20,479 nt of DNA, taken from the IMG/VR virus record IMGVR_UViG_3300042914_003582, positions 1 to 20,479 of that record; one strand, given 5' to 3'. Source of the DNA: a virus. Made by a program: the position numbers and the translations under genes. The notes beneath the pieces were generated by a model. It saw only the letters and a list, made by a program, of their open reading frames with translations. It was not told where the DNA came from and did no database searches. Positions 14,910 to 20,411 of the stretch are shown here, in pieces; position 1 is the first letter of the stretch; the number at the start of each line of letters is the position of its first letter.

Positions 14910-15031
14910 GGCCGGAGGCCTCCTGTGGTGGTGGGTGGGTTGCCCGCTGCTTTGCCGGGCTGGTCAGGGATAGGCAGGTGCGGTTGTTCGTGCCCACAGC
15001 GGCAGCGGGGCGTAGTCGATGCGAGGGTCAT
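14906..15031 (-). CDS. Very small protein with CxCG motif (41 aa)
   Basis: A 41-residue frame read directly. MTLASTTPRCRCGHEQPHLP then IPDQPGKAAGNPPTTTGGLRP. It has ATGA overlaps at both ends, and carries the strong ribosome site of the following gene within it. The CRCGH block could hold a metal, but the rest is Pro/Gly/Thr-rich and may be unstructured. It may be a functional micro-protein or simply a translated spacer that couples its neighbours. Confidence 0.55.
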   Translation of the reverse strand: MTLASTTPRCRCGHEQPHLPIPDQPGKAAGNPPTTTGGLRP

Positions 15032-15342
15032 GCGGGCACCCGCGCTGATTCGATGGCCACGCACCCGCGCAGCCAGAGCTGGTTGGGGTCGGCGTTGACG
15101 GCCGTCAGCGCCTGGCCGATGGCCTCCACCGACAGGCCCCGCTGCAGGCGCCGCAGTTCGCGCTCGGCGCGCTCCATAGCGGCCTGGCCGGCGCCCATCG
15201 GCAGGTAGGCGTGCACGACAGGCGTGCGCGGCTCGTGCTGACGGATGACCACATGCACCTGGACGAGAGACGCATCTGGCGGCGTGACGGCGCGGCAGGC
15301 GTAGGAAACGGTGCCGCGCACCGAGGCATTGCCGGGCCTCAT
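15028..15342 (-). CDS. Phage protein of unknown function (104 aa)
   Basis: A 104-residue protein with the ATG in an ATGA overlap. The first part alternates hydrophobic and polar residues (beta), e.g. LVQVHVVIRQHEPRTPVVHA, and the second part is a basic amphipathic helix (AMERAERELRRLQRGLSVEA). The last block, LTAVNADPNQLWLRGCVAIE, looks like a folded end. No family recognised. Coupled to its neighbours on both sides. Confidence 0.68.
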   Translation of the reverse strand: MRPGNASVRGTVSYACRAVTPPDASLVQVHVVIRQHEPRTPVVHAYLPMGAGQAAMERAERELRRLQRGLSVEAIGQALTAVNADPNQLWLRGCVAIESARVPA

Positions 15343-15677
15343 GGCTGGGCCTCGAGCTTTGCGATGCGCGCCTGCAGGTGCCGCGCGTGGCGCTTGTAGC
15401 GCTCCAGGTCGCGCGGCAGCACCTCGTAGATGTCCTCAGAGGTCCACGCGATCTCGTCCATCGTGAAGCGCAGCTCGCGCCGCAGCATGGCCAGGCGCAG
15501 GCTGCGCAGGATCGACTGCCACCAGCCGCCGGCTGGGGCTGCCAGCAGCGCCGCGCGGGCGACGTTCTCGGCATCGGCCAGGCTGTGGTCGATCCACAGC
15601 ACCAGCACGACGGCCAGACCCGCTCCGATGGCTGCGGCCAGCATGACGCTGGCCATGCGCTCGGCGCCGGGCCTCAC
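15339..15677 (-). CDS. Membrane-anchored coiled-coil protein (112 aa)
   Basis: A 112-residue protein from the GTG at 15677, which overlaps the stop of the 40-residue gene as GTGA; an internal ATG seven codons later (MASVML) is an alternative. One transmembrane helix is clear at residues ~9-29 (ASVMLAAAIGAGLAVVLVLW). The C-terminal part is charged and heptad-like (RRELRFTMDEIAWTSEDIYE then LERYKRHARHLQARIAKLEA), a likely cytoplasmic or periplasmic coiled coil. Unknown role; small anchored proteins of this type can act in superinfection exclusion, but that is a guess. Confidence 0.68.
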   Translation of the reverse strand: MRPGAERMASVMLAAAIGAGLAVVLVLWIDHSLADAENVARAALLAAPAGGWWQSILRSLRLAMLRRELRFTMDEIAWTSEDIYEVLPRDLERYKRHARHLQARIAKLEAQP

Positions 15678-15796
15678 AGCAGGGCCTCGCCACAGGCCTG
15701 GAGGGCCCGCTCGTATTGAGCCGCGCGCTCGGCGTGAGCCTGGTCCAGCGCGTCACGCGCCAGGGCCGCGGCCAGCTCGGCCAGGTCTTGCTGCAT
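15674..15796 (-). CDS. Very small helical protein, first gene of the leftward operon (40 aa)
   Basis: A 40-residue frame read directly, starting MQQDLAELAAALARDALDQA and continuing as one long Ala/Glu/Arg-rich helix to EALL. GAGGA lies four bases before the ATG at 15796, and its stop overlaps the next start as GTGA. It is the first start after the proposed PL transcription start, about 42 bases downstream. It could be a real micro-protein or a leader peptide that couples translation. Confidence 0.6.
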   Translation of the reverse strand: MQQDLAELAAALARDALDQAHAERAAQYERALQACGEALL

Positions 15797-15844
15797 CGCA
15801 TCCTCGCGCCCCCGGCGGTGCCGTTGTCGTAGGGCTGGACCCGG

Positions 15845-15873
15845 ACTGTAGCGATGCTACACACCGGAGTCAA
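15845..15873 (-). promoter_or_regulatory. PL, leftward early promoter
   Basis: On the minus strand TTGACT (15873-15868), a spacer of exactly 17 bases, then TACAGT (15850-15845) form a near-consensus sigma-70 promoter. Transcription should begin near 15838 and run leftward through the early operon. The two operators AGCGATGCT and AGCAATGCT touch its -10 end and lie just upstream of its -35, so the repressor would block it. Confidence 0.82.
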
Positions 15874-15883
15874 CAGCAATGCT
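15848..15883. promoter_or_regulatory. OL operator pair
   Basis: Two sites, GTAGCGATGCTAC at 15848-15860 (arms GTAGC/GCTAC) and AGCAATGCT at 15875-15883, lie 25 bases apart measured from their AGC cores. They are copies of the motif at PR and flank the PL elements. Expected ligands are the CI-like and Cro-like proteins encoded alongside. Confidence 0.8.
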
Positions 15884-15898
15884 TTATACGCGGACGAG

Positions 15899-15922
15899 AA
15901 AAAGCCCGCGCACGGGCGGGCT
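15899..15922 (-). terminator. Rho-independent terminator of the repressor gene
   Basis: Read on the minus strand, AGCCCGC and GCGGGCT form a 7-base stem with a 6-base loop, followed by a T-run (complement of 15899-15903). It lies 46 bases past the repressor stop and before PL, so repressor transcription should end before the early operon and not feed into it. Confidence 0.82.
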
Positions 15923-15933
15923 ACGTAACGCGG

Positions 15934-15952
15934 TTGCGACGGTGAGTCGCAA
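15934..15952. repeat. Perfect small inverted repeat downstream of the repressor gene
   Basis: TTGCGAC (15934-15940) and GTCGCAA (15946-15952) are perfect complements around the loop GGTGA. No T-run follows on the minus strand, so it is not a terminator on its own. It may stabilise the 3' end of the repressor messenger ahead of the real terminator, or be a minor binding site. Confidence 0.5.
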
Positions 15953-15967
15953 AAGAATGAATGCTGG

Positions 15968-16429
15968 CTACACGGCCGCCCGGACGTCTGCGCTTTCCTC
16001 GACCTGGAGAAACTGCAGCGTGGTGCTCTCAATCAGCGCCCGCTGCGTCGGTGTGAGCTTGGCCCACTGACTCGCCGAAACCTGTCGGAAGGGCCAGCCA
16101 GTGCCGAAGGCTGCCGGGTCTCGCTCACCAAGGCGAACCACCGACCCACCAGCCTCGCCGCTTGCATCTGAGCTCTCTTGCAGAGCTGCAGCGACACGCC
16201 GGCCGAATGCCGCCCAGCGCGGGCTGATCCGGGCCAGTGGGACTTGCAACGCTTCGGCGTACACGAGCGCGGCCTCGAGGTTGACCGGGCGGCGTTGCTT
16301 GATGTGCTGGCTGACCATCGACGCGCCGCCAGGAACCTTGTGCTGGCGGGCGAAGTCCGCGTGGTTGCGGCCATCGAGCAACTGCTCCAACGCCTCCGCT
16401 TCGAAGGCGGTCACAAGTTTCCGTCCCAT
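15968..16429 (-). CDS. CI-like phage repressor, short form without peptidase domain
   Basis: A 153-residue protein. Residues ~8-68 form a helix-turn-helix domain (HADFARQHKVPGGASMVSQH, then IKQRRPVNLEAALVYAEALQ). After a linker, the C-terminal part (GWPFRQVSASQWAKLTPTQR then ALIESTTLQFL) resembles the region linking DNA-binding and peptidase parts in larger repressors, but the S24 peptidase with its Ser/Lys dyad is absent. The gene lies between PL and PR and is divergent from the Cro-like gene, as for CI. There is no ribosome site before the ATG, which lies a few bases after a possible start of transcription. If functional, induction would not use RecA-driven self-cleavage. Confidence 0.82.
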   Translation of the reverse strand: MGRKLVTAFEAEALEQLLDGRNHADFARQHKVPGGASMVSQHIKQRRPVNLEAALVYAEALQVPLARISPRWAAFGRRVAAALQESSDASGEAGGSVVRLGERDPAAFGTGWPFRQVSASQWAKLTPTQRALIESTTLQFLQVEESADVRAAV

Positions 16430-16434
16430 AGTGC

Positions 16435-16492
16435 AGCAATGCTAAACGGCTTGGGATGCAGCATGGCTTTACGAAATGTCGACAGCAATGCT
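16435..16492. promoter_or_regulatory. OR operator array (three sites)
   Basis: AGCAATGCT at 16435-16443, AGCATGGCT at 16460-16468 and AGCAATGCT at 16484-16492 are spaced 25 and 24 bases apart. The site nearest the repressor covers its candidate -10, the middle site touches the PR -35, and the third abuts the PR -10. This is the logic of OR3, OR2 and OR1 in lambda. Confidence 0.85.
16439..16467 (-). promoter_or_regulatory. PRM, candidate repressor-maintenance promoter
   Basis: On the minus strand TAGCAT (16444-16439) is an acceptable -10 with 9 bases to the repressor ATG. The -35 position (16467-16462, GCCATG) is poor, as expected for a promoter that needs repressor bound at the middle operator for activation. 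The weak signal makes this tentative. Confidence 0.42.
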
Positions 16493-16497
16493 ACAGT
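16468..16497 (+). promoter_or_regulatory. PR, rightward early promoter
   Basis: TTTACG at 16468-16473, an 18-base spacer and TACAGT at 16492-16497. The -10 is identical to that of PL. Only seven bases separate it from the ATG of the Cro-like gene, so the messenger should begin at or within a base or two of the start codon. Confidence 0.72.
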
Positions 16498-16504
16498 CCG
16501 GCGC

Positions 16505-16804
16505 ATGTCTGAAACGAACCCGGTCGTCGCCGCATGTGCTGCGCTTGGAAGCGCGGCCTCTTTGGCGCGGGCTGTTGCGGTCAGTCCGGGCATGGTCACG
16601 CAGTGGGCGCGCGGCATTCGCCCCGTCGCTGTTGATCGCGCCTGCACCATCGAGCGCGCCACCGCCGAAGCCGGCTCGATGGTGGACGTCCACACACTGC
16701 GCCCCGACGTGGCCTGGAGCCGCATTCCCGACCCGAGCTGGCCCCACCCGGCCGGCCGGCCTGTCATCGACGTGGCGCGGCCGGTCGCTGCGCAGGAGGC
16801 CTGA
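16505..16804 (+). CDS. Cro-like regulator of the YdaS family
   Basis: A 99-residue protein. The N-terminal 55 residues form a helix-turn-helix (AALGSAASLARAVAVSPGMV then TQWARGIRPVAVDRACTIER) of the YdaS/Cro type. The conserved tail LRPDVAWSRIPDPSWPHPAG follows. It is divergent from the repressor and first after PR, so it probably opposes the repressor at the shared operators and favours lytic growth. I chose the ATG at 16505 over an upstream extension that would run through the operators and repressor gene. No ribosome site is present; a leaderless messenger is likely. YdaS is sometimes listed as an antitoxin, but no YdaT-like toxin is seen next to it. Confidence 0.86.
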   Translation: MSETNPVVAACAALGSAASLARAVAVSPGMVTQWARGIRPVAVDRACTIERATAEAGSMVDVHTLRPDVAWSRIPDPSWPHPAGRPVIDVARPVAAQEA

Positions 16805-16805
16805 G

Positions 16806-17009
16806 ATGGTGACCGAGGAGCTGCTGCGGCAGCCTGAAATCCGCGCCTGGCTGGCGCAACCGATCACTGCTTGCGGCGTTGCGCCGACTCCAGCATCTCG
16901 AGGCCCGTGGCCAGGTCTGCCAGCATGTGCGCGGCCATGGGCGATGCGCCTGGGCGCGTGGCTGCTGCGCGCAGGCCTTGCGCTACACGCGGCAGGGCGT
17001 CGGGATTGA
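16806..17009 (+). CDS. Small protein of unknown function after the Cro-like gene (67 aa)
   Basis: A 67-residue frame one base after the Cro-like stop, with GGAGG six bases before the ATG, so translation is well supported. It starts MVTEELLRQPEIRAWLAQPI; the rest is rich in Ala, Pro, Arg and Trp and ends in an amphipathic LGAWLLRAGLALHAAG segment. From 16864 it is overlapped on the other strand by another plausible gene, and there its third codon positions are much less GC-rich than in the first 20 codons. The start may be real while the end is shaped by the opposite gene, or this frame may be only a short leader. Confidence 0.45.
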   Translation: MVTEELLRQPEIRAWLAQPITACGVAPTPASRGPWPGLPACARPWAMRLGAWLLRAGLALHAAGRRD

Positions 17010-17085
17010 GCGCGCAGGCGCTGACCAGTACCCCGCGCAGCACTTCCTGCACCAGGTTGACGATGTCGATCTGCTCTTGGTTCAT
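16864..17085 (-). CDS. Antisense small helical protein in the rightward operon (73 aa)
   Basis: A 73-residue protein on the opposite strand to its neighbours. AGAGGG lies five bases before the ATG at 17085. The sequence is a believable folded helical protein (MNQEQIDIVNLVQEVLRGVL ... MAAHMLADLATGLEMLESAQ), and its codon third positions are strongly GC-rich over the whole frame, better than the overlapping plus-strand frame. If real it lies convergent with PR transcription and would be repressed or silenced by it, so it may be expressed from the prophage. No promoter was identified with confidence. Confidence 0.6.
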   Translation of the reverse strand: MNQEQIDIVNLVQEVLRGVLVSACALNPDALPRVAQGLRAAATRPGASPMAAHMLADLATGLEMLESAQRRKQ

Positions 17086-17277
17086 GGGCGCCCTCTCGAT
17101 GGCGATGGCTGGGGTGAGAGCCGCCAGCGTACATCGGGCAGGGCGCCCGCCCCGTCACCACAGCGTCTCCTCTCGCGGCCTGCAGTTGCCATCCTTCGAA
17201 GCCGCGACTTTTCGCCACGCTGGCCGGCCGTGCCGGCTGCCCGCCCGAGGGTCTCGATGCGACTCCCTCATCAACCA

Positions 17278-17303
17278 GGCCCCGGGCGGGCGGCGCCTTT
17301 TTT
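17278..17303 (+). terminator. Candidate intrinsic terminator before the replication genes
   Basis: GGCCCCG and CGGCGCC pair with one mismatch around the loop GGCGGG, and six T follow at 17298-17303. It lies between the Cro-like region and the replication genes, the place of tR1 in lambda. The stem is imperfect, so this is tentative; if it works, an antitermination step or a leaky stop would control replication genes. Confidence 0.4.
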
Positions 17304-17314
17304 CCGGAGGCTGA

Positions 17315-17533
17315 ATGAAGGCCGACACCGCAGAGCTGCGCACCGAGTGCCCCCTGGAGGTCGTGGACGTGCTCGACGCCGTCAGCCTGGCGCAGCGCCT
17401 CACGCGCGGCCAGCTGGTGGTGCGGATCCTGACGGACTGGGCAGAGCAGCGACATCGTGAGGCGATCCTGATCGGTCGGCTCTCGCGTGGCAATCCGGCG
17501 CCCCCGGACTTCGACGCGCGAGGTTCCGTGTGA
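17315..17533 (+). CDS. Small phage protein of unknown function (72 aa)
   Basis: A 72-residue protein with GGAGG four bases before the ATG. The sequence (TECPLEVVDVLDAVSLAQRL, then TRGQLVVRILTDWAEQRHRE) looks like a compact helical or ribbon-helix-helix type DNA-binding fold, with a basic, Pro-rich tail. Proteins of similar type occur upstream of phage primases. No family is claimed. Its stop overlaps the next start as GTGA. Confidence 0.7.
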   Translation: MKADTAELRTECPLEVVDVLDAVSLAQRLTRGQLVVRILTDWAEQRHREAILIGRLSRGNPAPPDFDARGSV

Positions 17534-17769
17534 AAAACCGCTCACGCTCAACACGCCCGGCGGTTGCGCTCGACATGAAAGCGCGCTACCTCACCCCGCT
17601 CGGCCGGGTGTGCCGGCTGCTTTCGCTGCGCGCCCCGCGGCCCGGCCTGCCGATGGAGGCCACCTTCTCCTACCTCGACGGCCCCGGTGGCCGCGGCGTG
17701 TCGCTGCCGGGCGATCGGTTCACGCTCACCGAGTCGGTGGCCGCGCGCGTGCTGGTGCGGGTCGGGTGA
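17530..17769 (+). CDS. Small basic phage protein of unknown function (79 aa)
   Basis: A 79-residue protein with a GTG start in a GTGA overlap. It is basic at the start (MKNRSRSTRPAVALDMKARY), then LTPLGRVCRLLSLR and a beta-like C-terminal half (EATFSYLDGPGGRGVSLPGD, FTLTESVAARVLVRVG). An internal ATG at codon 16 (MKARYLTP) is a possible alternative start. No family recognised. It directly precedes the primase and shares an overlapping stop/start with it. Confidence 0.65.
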   Translation: MKNRSRSTRPAVALDMKARYLTPLGRVCRLLSLRAPRPGLPMEATFSYLDGPGGRGVSLPGDRFTLTESVAARVLVRVG

Positions 17770-18734
17770 TGACGGAGCAGGACGTCGTCGGGCAGATGCT
17801 GGCCGCAGGCCTGGACATGCCGCCGCAGCCGCTGGACCTGAGCGGCAAGGTGCGGCGGTTTGGGCCGAAGAAGGCGCACTGGTACCGCCTGCGCGAGATG
17901 CGCACCGACGGCGGCACGCATGTGGTCGTGGGCAGTTTCGGAAACTGGCGCGGCCAGGAGCGGCACCGCATCGACATCGACTGGCAGGGCATCGGCGAGC
18001 AGGAGCGCCAGGCGCTGCAGGCCCGCCGTGAGGCCCAGGCGCAGGCCGATGCCCGAGCTCGAGCGGAGGCTGCCGCACAGGCCGCCATGAATGCGGCCGA
18101 GCTCTGGGCCAGCGCCTCGCGCACGGGCGAGAGCCCCTACCTGCAGCGCAAGGCCGTGCAGGCCGAGGCGTGCCGCTACCTGCGCGACGGCTCTATCGTG
18201 GTGCCTCTGCTGCGCTACGACCAGCCGCGCGAGACAGCGCTCAAGGCCTTGCAGGTCATCAGGCCCGACGGCTCCAAGCGCTTCACCCGCGGCTTCGAGA
18301 AGCCAGGCTGCTGCCTGCGCCTGGGCCACGTGGTGGTGGGCGAGCCCATCCTCGTGTGCGAGGGCTACGCCACGGGCCTGACGCTGCGCATGGCCGTGCA
18401 GCGCCGGCTGCCGGTGGTGGTGGCGCTGGACGCCGGCAACCTCCTGCCGGTGCTCGAGCTGCTGCGCGCCCTGCATGGCCAGAGCCGACTGCTGGTGTGC
18501 GCCGATGACGACTGGCGCACCGCGGGCAACCCCGGCCGCGAGAAGGCTCACAAGGCCTCGCGCGCGGTCGAGCGCTGCGCCTACACCTGGCCGATCTTCC
18601 GGCCGGGCAACCGCGGCCCGAAGGACACGGACTTCAACGACCTCCACCAGCGCGAGGGCCTCAACGTGGTGCGCCGCCAGCTGCGGCACGTGCTGCCCAT
18701 GCTCGATTCGGAAATCTTGAACGATGCCGCCTGA
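17769..18734 (+). CDS. Toprim-domain DNA primase-like protein
   Basis: A 321-residue protein. ATG at 17769 overlaps the previous stop by one base; a GTG three bases earlier is also possible. The N-terminal ~80 residues (VRRFGPKKAHWYRLREM, SFGNWRGQERHRID) correspond to the primase-associated region seen before Toprim in P4-like phage primases, followed by an Ala/Glu/Arg helix (76-115). The Toprim domain carries ILVCEGYATG (194-203, acidic E198) and LLVCADDDWR (241-250, acidic D246-D248), with DTDFNDLH (286-293) after it. The usual N-terminal zinc finger is not evident. Together with the helicase it should start phage DNA replication. Confidence 0.87.
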   Translation: MTEQDVVGQMLAAGLDMPPQPLDLSGKVRRFGPKKAHWYRLREMRTDGGTHVVVGSFGNWRGQERHRIDIDWQGIGEQERQALQARREAQAQADARARAEAAAQAAMNAAELWASASRTGESPYLQRKAVQAEACRYLRDGSIVVPLLRYDQPRETALKALQVIRPDGSKRFTRGFEKPGCCLRLGHVVVGEPILVCEGYATGLTLRMAVQRRLPVVVALDAGNLLPVLELLRALHGQSRLLVCADDDWRTAGNPGREKAHKASRAVERCAYTWPIFRPGNRGPKDTDFNDLHQREGLNVVRRQLRHVLPMLDSEILNDAA

Positions 18735-20181
18735 CAACGTCATTCGCATGGCCGACGACTCCACCCCCGATCCTGGCGGCGCCTCCGCGCCCACCAAGGG
18801 GAAGGGGACGGCACCCAAGCGGCGCAGCAAGTCGCCCATCAACCTGGGCAACTACACGCGGCTCATGGAGTCCTTCGCGCTCATCTACGGGACAAAGACC
18901 TGCTGGGACGAAGAGACGCACCGCATCGTGCCGATCGACGCGCTGCGCCTGGCCATGACGAGCGACTCCGTCAAGGCCTGGCTGGGCTCGCCCAACCGCC
19001 GCATGGTGATGCCGGAACAGCTGATGTTCGAGCCTGGCGCCACACTGGACCCGGGCTGCGTGCAGCTCTTCGGTGGCCTCGAGCTGCAGCCGGTGGCGTG
19101 CAGCACCGAGGACGTGCAGCCGATGCTGGACCTGCTGCACCACCTGTGCCGGGACAGCGCCGACAAGCCCGAGGAGGTGCGCGCCGTCATGCATTGGGTG
19201 CTGCGCTGGCAGGCGCTGCCGCTGCAGCGCATCGGCACGAAGATGCAGACGGCCATCGTCATGCACGGGCCGCAGGGCACCGGCAAGAACCTCTACTGGG
19301 ACGTCTGGCGCGACCTGTACGGTCGCTACGGCATCACGGTCGGCCAGGTCGAGCTCGAGGACAAGTTCAACGGCTGGCTGAGCCAGAAGCTGGCCATCAT
19401 CGGCGACGAGGTCGTCTCGCGCCAGGAGATGTACCACAACAAGAACCGCCTCAAGCTCATCGTCACGCAGCAGGCGAAGTTCCCGATCCGCGAGATCCAG
19501 CAGGCCACCCGGTGGGAGAGCAATCACGCCAACGTGGTGTTTCTGTCCAATGAGAGCCAGCCTCTGGCCCTCGAGGAGCGCGACAGGCGCTACATGGTGG
19601 TCTACACCCCACTGGCGGCCGATGCGGCGCTCTACGAGCGCGTCAAGGCCTTCCTGGAGGCCGGCGGTGCAGCCAGGTGGCTCCACTTCCTGCAGCACTA
19701 CCCGCTGGGCGACTTCGACCGCCACGCCAAGCCCATCCTCACGCGCGCCAAGATCGACCTAATCCAGTCGGGCTGGCTGCCGGCGCAGCGCTTCGCGCAC
19801 GAGTGGATGAGCGGTTTCCTGCCCCTTCCGGTTCGTGTGTGCTCGGCCGAGCAGCTGTACCGGGCCTTCGGTCGATGGTGCACGGTCTACGGCGAGAGGT
19901 TCCCACCCTCCCAGGGGAAGTTCACGGCCGAGGTGCAGCGCTGGCTCCGCGAGCATGCAGGAGTCGATGCCGACGGGCCGGCGATGACCTACAAGGTCGT
20001 GCAGCTCGAGGACGTCTCAGGCCGGCGCGCGGTGCGCTGCTGGCTGCCGCGCGGCACCGGGCGCACGGACGCCTACCCCACCGAGGGTGCATGGGCCGCA
20101 GAAAGCGTGCGGGCCTTCGAGGCCGTGCTGCGCGACTACCTGCGCGACATCTCGGGCGCCGACCTGGAGGCCCAGACGTGA
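18724..20181 (+). CDS. SF3-type replication helicase, DUF5906 (D5-like)
   Basis: A 485-residue protein that starts inside the primase gene (11-base overlap). After a low-complexity basic linker (residues ~10-38), it has an ATPase core: Walker A GPQGTGKN at 182-189, Walker B LAIIGDE at 223-229, motif C VVFLSNE at 271-277 and the basic RDRRY at 286-290 as a possible arginine finger. This is the DUF5906/D5-like helicase that loads onto the origin with the primase. The C-terminal ~150 residues are variable and could read the origin or act as a winged helix. The unusual palindromic array lies just beyond its stop. Confidence 0.9.
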   Translation: MPPDNVIRMADDSTPDPGGASAPTKGKGTAPKRRSKSPINLGNYTRLMESFALIYGTKTCWDEETHRIVPIDALRLAMTSDSVKAWLGSPNRRMVMPEQLMFEPGATLDPGCVQLFGGLELQPVACSTEDVQPMLDLLHHLCRDSADKPEEVRAVMHWVLRWQALPLQRIGTKMQTAIVMHGPQGTGKNLYWDVWRDLYGRYGITVGQVELEDKFNGWLSQKLAIIGDEVVSRQEMYHNKNRLKLIVTQQAKFPIREIQQATRWESNHANVVFLSNESQPLALEERDRRYMVVYTPLAADAALYERVKAFLEAGGAARWLHFLQHYPLGDFDRHAKPILTRAKIDLIQSGWLPAQRFAHEWMSGFLPLPVRVCSAEQLYRAFGRWCTVYGERFPPSQGKFTAEVQRWLREHAGVDADGPAMTYKVVQLEDVSGRRAVRCWLPRGTGRTDAYPTEGAWAAESVRAFEAVLRDYLRDISGADLEAQT

Positions 20182-20186
20182 GCGGC

Positions 20187-20396
20187 TTGTTACGCCTGCG
20201 CCGGTTTGTTACGCCGCCTGTTTCGGCTGGAACCCGCGCCGTTACGTGTGTTTCGCCTGTTACGGGGGCTCGCGCGTATGCACACATGCGTGCGCGTGCA
20301 CGTGCATACGCGACCCGGCGTAACAGCGAAACACACGTAACCACGCGGGTTTGCGGCGTAACACGTGCCGTAACCGCACGCCGCCAGGCGTAACAG
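20187..20396. repeat. Large imperfect palindrome of GTTACG/CGTAAC units
   Basis: About 210 noncoding bases. Left arm GTTACG at 20189, 20208, 20241 and 20259, plus variant GTTTCG at 20220 and 20250. Right arm CGTAAC at 20319, 20336, 20357, 20369 and 20389, plus CGAAAC at 20327. The sites mirror one another around position ~20291 to within about one base. The inner arms CGCGTATGCAC (20273-20283) and GTGCATACGCG (20302-20312) are perfect complements; GTTACGTGTGTTTCGC (20241-20256) is mirrored perfectly at 20326-20341. By hand alignment about three quarters of the ~97 arm positions match. It lies directly after the helicase, so a replication origin or a regulatory array is possible. Confidence 0.9.
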
Positions 20397-20400
20397 GCAC

Positions 20401-20411
20401 AGGAGGTGATC
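20401..20411 (+). promoter_or_regulatory. Extended Shine-Dalgarno sequence
   Basis: AGGAGGTGATC complements the 3' end of bacterial 16S rRNA over 11 bases, far more than usual. The spacer from AGGAGG to the GTG start at 20412 is five bases, so it decides the start of the following gene and predicts strong translation. Confidence 0.8.

Noticed and set aside
15934-15952. The perfect TTGCGAC hairpin as a second terminator
   Set aside because: No T-run follows it in the direction of repressor transcription; the real terminator is the next hairpin.
16178-16504. An upstream extension of the Cro-like gene
   Set aside because: It would run through the operators, PR and the repressor gene; the family start matches the ATG at 16505.
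16505-16804. Reading the YdaS-like gene as half of a toxin-antitoxin pair
   Set aside because: No toxin-like partner is adjacent, and its place opposite the repressor with shared operators fits Cro better.
16879-17460. A 193-codon plus-strand frame across the region after the Cro-like gene
   Set aside because: It is Arg/Pro/Ala-rich, overlaps a well-supported gene at 17315 and has no family-like blocks.
20187-20396. The GTTACG array as a CRISPR
   Set aside because: The units are six bases, change orientation at the centre and have short irregular spacing; there are no equal-length repeats and spacers.
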